NCBI RefSeq assembly: GCF_001485215.1
Contig: NZ_BBWW01000001.1
Coordinates: 620,001-684,000, forward strand
From: Leptolyngbya sp. NIES-2104
Lineage (GTDB): Bacteria > Cyanobacteriota > Cyanobacteriia > Leptolyngbyales > Leptolyngbyaceae
Direction: 5' to 3'
Length of the DNA stretch: 64,000 nt
The translations under genes were made by a program, and so were the position numbers. The number at the start of each line of letters is the position of its first letter. Position 1 is the stretch's first letter. The notes beneath the pieces are model-generated. The model was not told the origin of the DNA and searched no databases. It saw nothing but the letters and a program-made list of their open reading frames with translations. Shown here one piece after another: positions 60,248-64,000 of this stretch.

Positions 60248-63100
60248 ATGAAAGCTTTCTCCGATCGAGCTGCAAAATTTACAAAACGTTTATCTTTACA
60301 TCCGGTGTTAGTTGTTCCGTTTGTTCTGCAAATTTCTTTAGCAGTCGGACTGACCGGATGGCTTTCTGTTCGGAATGGTCAACAAGCCGTCAATGATGTT
60401 GCTAGCCAGCTTCGAGGTGAGATTACTGCTCGCATTGAGCAATACTTGGAAACTTATGTCACGACCCCTCACCAAATCAATCGTGTCAACGCAGACGCAA
60501 TTCGCCTCAATGAGCTAAATCTGCAAGACTTTTCTCAGTTAGAACGACATTTCTTGAACCAAATTCAGATCTTTGAGTCGGTCAGAGCAATCTATGTCGG
60601 AACTGAGCAGGACGGCTCACACATTGGAGCAGAGCGGGGAGATGATGGCACGCTTCAGGTAAAAGTTTCGGGAGATGAAACCGGGCACGAAGTTCGGTTT
60701 TATGCCGTTGACCGAAATCTCAACCGTACCAAGCTCTTAAAAGCGAAACCTAACTTTAATGCTCGAATTCGACCTTGGTACAAGACGGCTGTTCAGAAAG
60801 GTAAAGCAAACTGGGGCGAAATTTACAAACTGTTCGCGGCTCCGAACTATGTGCTAAATGCCAGCTTACCGATTTATGACGATCGACAAACGCTCGTCGG
60901 TGTCGCTGCTGTTGATTTCTCCTTGGAGCGCATTAGCAAGTTTCTCAAAAGCATGAAAATTGGGCGATCAGGTGAAACCTTTATTATTGAACGTCAGACT
61001 GGATTACTTGTAGCAAATTCTGCCAATCAGCAGCCGTATGTCGTTGAAAATCCAACTGCACCAAAAATTAGCCAGAAATCGAATCGAGTCAAGGCAATTG
61101 ATAGTTCAGATCCCCGAACGCGACTCACCACACAGCATCTATTACAGCGTTTTGGCGGTTTAACTCAAATTGTCGATCGACAACAACTCGATTTTGAAGC
61201 GAACGGTCAACGCCAATTTTTACAAGTCGCGCCGCTTAGAACCGAACAAGGCTTAGATTGGCTGATTGTGGTAGTCGTTCCTGAAGCGGACTTTATGGAC
61301 CAAATCCAAGCCAACACTCGCACTACAATTTTGCTTTGCATTGCAGCCTTTGGACTAGCAACGCTTTTAGGCATTTTCACAGCACGCTGGATTACTAAAC
61401 CGATTCTGCGATTAGGCAGTGCTGCAAAAGCGATTTCTCAAGGCAACTTAGATCAAACGGTTTCGATCAATAGCACGACTGAATTAAATCAGTTGGGACA
61501 GTCGTTCAATCAAATGGCGGCGCAGTTGCGCGAATCGTTTTCTAAGCTAGAGCGCACCAATGAAGAACTCGAAGAGCGGGTGGCTCAACGGACAACAGAA
61601 CTGGGGATCAAGAATGCTCAATTAGAGCGAGCCAAAGAAGCCGCTGATGCTGCGAACCTTGCCAAGAGCCAATTTCTCTCAAACATGAGCCATGAACTCC
61701 GCACGCCGCTCAATGTGATTCTCGGCTTTACTCAGTTGCTCGCTCGTCATCAAGCGATTTCACCTAGTTCTGAAACCGGACTCAGCCCCCGTCAGCAACA
61801 GTATCTTAATACCATCAACCGCAGCGGTGAAGATTTACTAGCGCTGATTAACGATGTCTTAGAGATGTCCAAAATTGAAGCAGGTCGAATCACACTGAAT
61901 GAATCAACTGTCGATCTCTTTAGTTTGCTCGATCGATCTGAGCAAATGTTTCAACTCAAAGCGCAGTTGAAAGGATTGCGATTGACGCTGGAGCGATCGA
62001 ACAAAGTCCCTCGATACATTCACACCGACGAAAGTAAGCTGCGCCAAGTTCTGTTAAATCTTATCGGGAATGCGATTAAGTTCACTCAATCCGGCGGTGT
62101 GATCCTGCGGGTCAGCACAGCAAATGATGCTGATTTGCGTCTGATATTCAGTGTTGAAGATACTGGACCAGGTATTTCTCCAAGCGATCGAGATCGCTTG
62201 TTTAAGCCATTTGTGCAAACCGAAGCTGGACTTAAATCTCAGCAAGGAACAGGACTCGGCTTACCCATCAGTCAGAAATTTGTGCAAATGATGGGCGGAG
62301 AGCTAACCGTTAAAAGCGAATTCGGCAAAGGATCTGTTTTTACTTTCGACATTCAAACTCGTGCAGTTAAACCCGAAACTGTGCCGATGCAACTCCCACC
62401 ACGCGAAGTGATTGGCTTAGAACCGGGACAGCGCACTTATCGAATCCTAGTTGCTGAAGACAAAGCAGAAAATCGGCAATTCTTACTAGAATTGCTCACA
62501 CCGATCGGGTTTGATGTGCGATCGACGAACGATGGACAAGCCGCGATCGACCTGCTCAAAAGCTGGATGCCTGACTTGATTTGGATGGATATGCGAATGC
62601 CTGTTCTGAACGGGTACGAAGCGACTCGACAAATCAAAGCTGCGTATCATCCAGCCCCGATCGTCATTGCTCTCACTGGAAGTGCCTTCGAGGAAGACCG
62701 GGTTACGGCTCTGTCTGCTGGCTGTGATGACTTTGTGCGGAAACCTGTACGTGCGGATGTGATTTTTGATAAGATGGCTGAGTATTTAGGGGTGCGCTAT
62801 TGTTACGCAGCAAAACCGAGCAATCAAGCTGAAATGGTGTTATCTTCGGTTGAAAAACGGACTGCTGATTTGAACGTGTCAGAACTATCGGAAATGTCGA
62901 TCGACTGGATCACTGAACTACACGAAGCTGCAACGCGGGTTAATGCAAAACAAGTTCTCGATCTAATTCAGCAGATTCCTGACTCTTACGCTTCGTTATC
63001 AGAAACACTGTGCAATCTTGTCAACAACTACTGCTTCGAGGAAATTGTCAGAGTGACACAACCCGATCCACGTGAGAACCAAGAAATCTCTAGCATTTGA
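60248..63100 (+). CDS. Hybrid sensor histidine kinase/response regulator
   Basis: A 950-residue membrane kinase: first membrane segment (about 20-38), large dCACHE-type extracytoplasmic sensor (RPWYKTAVQKGKANWGEIYKLF, VGVAAVDFSLERIS), second membrane segment (about 360-380), HAMP, coiled coil, HisKA with SHELRTPLN, ATPase (NLIGNAIKFT, DTGPGI, GTGLGLPIS) and a C-terminal receiver (Asp in IWMDMRMP). ATG 60248 has AGGG 7 bases upstream; a TTG at 60242 is less likely. The cognate regulator is not adjacent on the same strand. Confidence 0.94.
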   Translation: MKAFSDRAAKFTKRLSLHPVLVVPFVLQISLAVGLTGWLSVRNGQQAVNDVASQLRGEITARIEQYLETYVTTPHQINRVNADAIRLNELNLQDFSQLERHFLNQIQIFESVRAIYVGTEQDGSHIGAERGDDGTLQVKVSGDETGHEVRFYAVDRNLNRTKLLKAKPNFNARIRPWYKTAVQKGKANWGEIYKLFAAPNYVLNASLPIYDDRQTLVGVAAVDFSLERISKFLKSMKIGRSGETFIIERQTGLLVANSANQQPYVVENPTAPKISQKSNRVKAIDSSDPRTRLTTQHLLQRFGGLTQIVDRQQLDFEANGQRQFLQVAPLRTEQGLDWLIVVVVPEADFMDQIQANTRTTILLCIAAFGLATLLGIFTARWITKPILRLGSAAKAISQGNLDQTVSINSTTELNQLGQSFNQMAAQLRESFSKLERTNEELEERVAQRTTELGIKNAQLERAKEAADAANLAKSQFLSNMSHELRTPLNVILGFTQLLARHQAISPSSETGLSPRQQQYLNTINRSGEDLLALINDVLEMSKIEAGRITLNESTVDLFSLLDRSEQMFQLKAQLKGLRLTLERSNKVPRYIHTDESKLRQVLLNLIGNAIKFTQSGGVILRVSTANDADLRLIFSVEDTGPGISPSDRDRLFKPFVQTEAGLKSQQGTGLGLPISQKFVQMMGGELTVKSEFGKGSVFTFDIQTRAVKPETVPMQLPPREVIGLEPGQRTYRILVAEDKAENRQFLLELLTPIGFDVRSTNDGQAAIDLLKSWMPDLIWMDMRMPVLNGYEATRQIKAAYHPAPIVIALTGSAFEEDRVTALSAGCDDFVRKPVRADVIFDKMAEYLGVRYCYAAKPSNQAEMVLSSVEKRTADLNVSELSEMSIDWITELHEAATRVNAKQVLDLIQQIPDSYASLSETLCNLVNNYCFEEIVRVTQPDPRENQEISSI

Positions 63101-63140
63101 AAATTAGACTTCTTGCGTGAATCATAAAGCCTGTGCAAGC

Positions 63141-63365
63141 TCAATATTCACGGGGTATGAGGGGCAGGAGGCGTTTAATGGCAAATCGATTCAAAGCAGG
63201 CTTCCAATTCGGAATGGGCAGCGTCCACTTCTTTGCAACGTTGTGCATTGCCAAGTAGATCACTTTGAGCGCCGATTCATCGATCGGAAAGGCACGATGA
63301 CTTTTCTCAAGGTCATGTTCAACGACTCAACGGCGTTCATGGGAAACTGCTCGTCGCATAAACGA
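63141..63365 (-). pseudogene. IS256-family transposase, C-terminal remnant
   Basis: On the minus strand the region encodes FPMNAVESLNMTLRKVI and, after a frame change near 63285-63295, FPIDESALKVIYLAMHNVAK and KWTLPIPNWKPALNRFAIKR, ending in a stop at 63141-63143. This is the hallmark C-terminus of IS256-type DDE transposases. The rest of the gene and the terminal repeats are missing. The region therefore marks an old insertion. Confidence 0.85.
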
Positions 63366-63444
63366 TGTCTAGAAATACCCACTGAATCAGTAGAGCAGCA
63401 TAGCAATGTTTTGCTCAATTAAACCTGAAGGACACTCTAGATCG

Positions 63445-64000
63445 ATGCAGCACTCATTTTGGTACTATAGCTTCGTCTTTTTCGGGCTGATGCTGGCTGG
63501 CTACTTTCTTGTCGTGGGAAGCCTTTACTGGCTCTTGTACTCCGCTTTAGAACAAATGCTGGAAACTCGCAAATTACATCGATTGCCACCCACACAGCAA
63601 GGCATTCGCAGAGACATTGAACTAACCATTGTCTCGGTTATCGTTTTTGCACTCTCAGCAGCAATCATTCTATTTCTGTTTAATACAGGCACAACGCTAA
63701 TCTATGTTGACCTCGAACCAGGTCAGGTCTGGTACGGGGCAGTTAGTTTTGCTGCTGTCATCCTGCTTCAGGACGCATATTTCTACTTTACTCACCGAGC
63801 GCTGCACCATCCCCGACTGTTTAAAAGGTTGCACCACGGGCATCATCAATCTGGCGATCCAACCCCGTGGACTTCCTTTGCCTTTGATTTACTAGACGCG
63901 ATCGTTCAGGCAATCTTTCTGGTGGGTGTTGTTTTCATCATTCCACTGCATTTGATAACGCTAGTTGCCGTACTTATGACCATGACGATCGCCTCTCTAG
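63445..64000 (+). CDS. Sterol desaturase/fatty-acid hydroxylase family protein, 3' end cut by window
   Basis: At least 185 residues, open to the window edge. It has membrane segments near residues 5-33 (FFGLMLAGYFLVVGSLYWLL), 68-88 (IVSVIVFALSAAIILFLF) and 104-122, then two His boxes of the diiron hydroxylase fold: THRALHH and LHHGHHQS. It would oxidise a lipid or carotenoid substrate in the membrane. The third His box lies beyond the window. The ATG at 63445 has AAGGAC some 14 bases upstream. Confidence 0.85.
   Translation, partial: MQHSFWYYSFVFFGLMLAGYFLVVGSLYWLLYSALEQMLETRKLHRLPPTQQGIRRDIELTIVSVIVFALSAAIILFLFNTGTTLIYVDLEPGQVWYGAVSFAAVILLQDAYFYFTHRALHHPRLFKRLHHGHHQSGDPTPWTSFAFDLLDAIVQAIFLVGVVFIIPLHLITLVAVLMTMTIASL

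Noticed and set aside
63117-63422. A 101-codon plus-strand frame after the hybrid kinase
   Set aside because: The opposite strand carries clear IS256 transposase motifs, so the plus frame is a shadow.

Overview
The window reads as a cyanobacterial chromosome, most likely a filamentous, Leptolyngbya-type organism. That genus guess is only an inference. Supporting signs are the very high density of the octamer GCGATCGC and its core CGATCG, and cyanobacteria-restricted families: a CRR6-type NDH-1 assembly factor, a Mo-dependent nitrogenase C-terminal family protein, DICT-domain kinase, DUF928, DUF1822, CHASE2-CHAT and Tll0287-like haem proteins. The left edge cuts nirB and the right edge cuts a sterol desaturase-family gene.

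Region 1 (1-4151): NAD(P)H nitrite reductase nirBD and a DMT permease, followed by a 206-bp MITE inserted exactly at a stop codon. Region 2 (4152-19065): a sulfur-flavoured island. It has two Rrf2 regulators, a LysR regulator divergent from an orphan CysA-type ATPase, two TauE/SafE exporters (one with a DUF1634 partner), a NIL-domain protein, a prohibitin-like protein, a seven-gene minus-strand operon (APC permease, CadD-type transporter, secreted protein, DUF202, PAP2, TauE, DUF1634), a CysR-like Crp regulator and an exported rhodanese. Five exact TACGGTAA boxes lie 24-53 bp upstream of start codons here and suggest one regulon.

Region 3 (19446-31563): a DICT-domain histidine kinase whose phospho-acceptor His is replaced by Gln, CRR6, a polysaccharide flippase, the three-gene uracil-catabolism (URC) operon urc1-urc4-upp, tRNA-Cys, small proteins, an aldo/keto reductase and a cytochrome P450 broken by one frameshift. 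Region 4 (31564-42936): a cupin, a nitrogenase-C-terminal-family protein, DUF3574 and then an NHLM-type peptide export locus. The locus has five double-glycine-leader precursor peptides, a double cNMP-domain protein, HlyD, a C39 peptidase-ABC and a second ABC protein. A second 206-bp MITE sits between hlyD and the peptidase-ABC gene. No peptide-modifying enzyme is visible.

Region 5 (42937-45902): a haem-binding membrane sensor, a ParA/MinD-like ATPase and a PhnD-like lipoprotein. Region 6 (46030-60019): a minus-strand cluster with a sigma-70-like factor, DUF1822, a membrane CHASE2-CHAT protease-like protein, DUF928, a NarL regulator, a filamentous-haemagglutinin exoprotein and a TPR-CHAT protein. 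Two more NarL regulators and a receiver-kinase precede it. This is the best candidate for an undescribed signalling or proteolysis system. Region 7 (60248-64000): a large hybrid kinase, a decayed IS256 transposase remnant and the start of a membrane hydroxylase.
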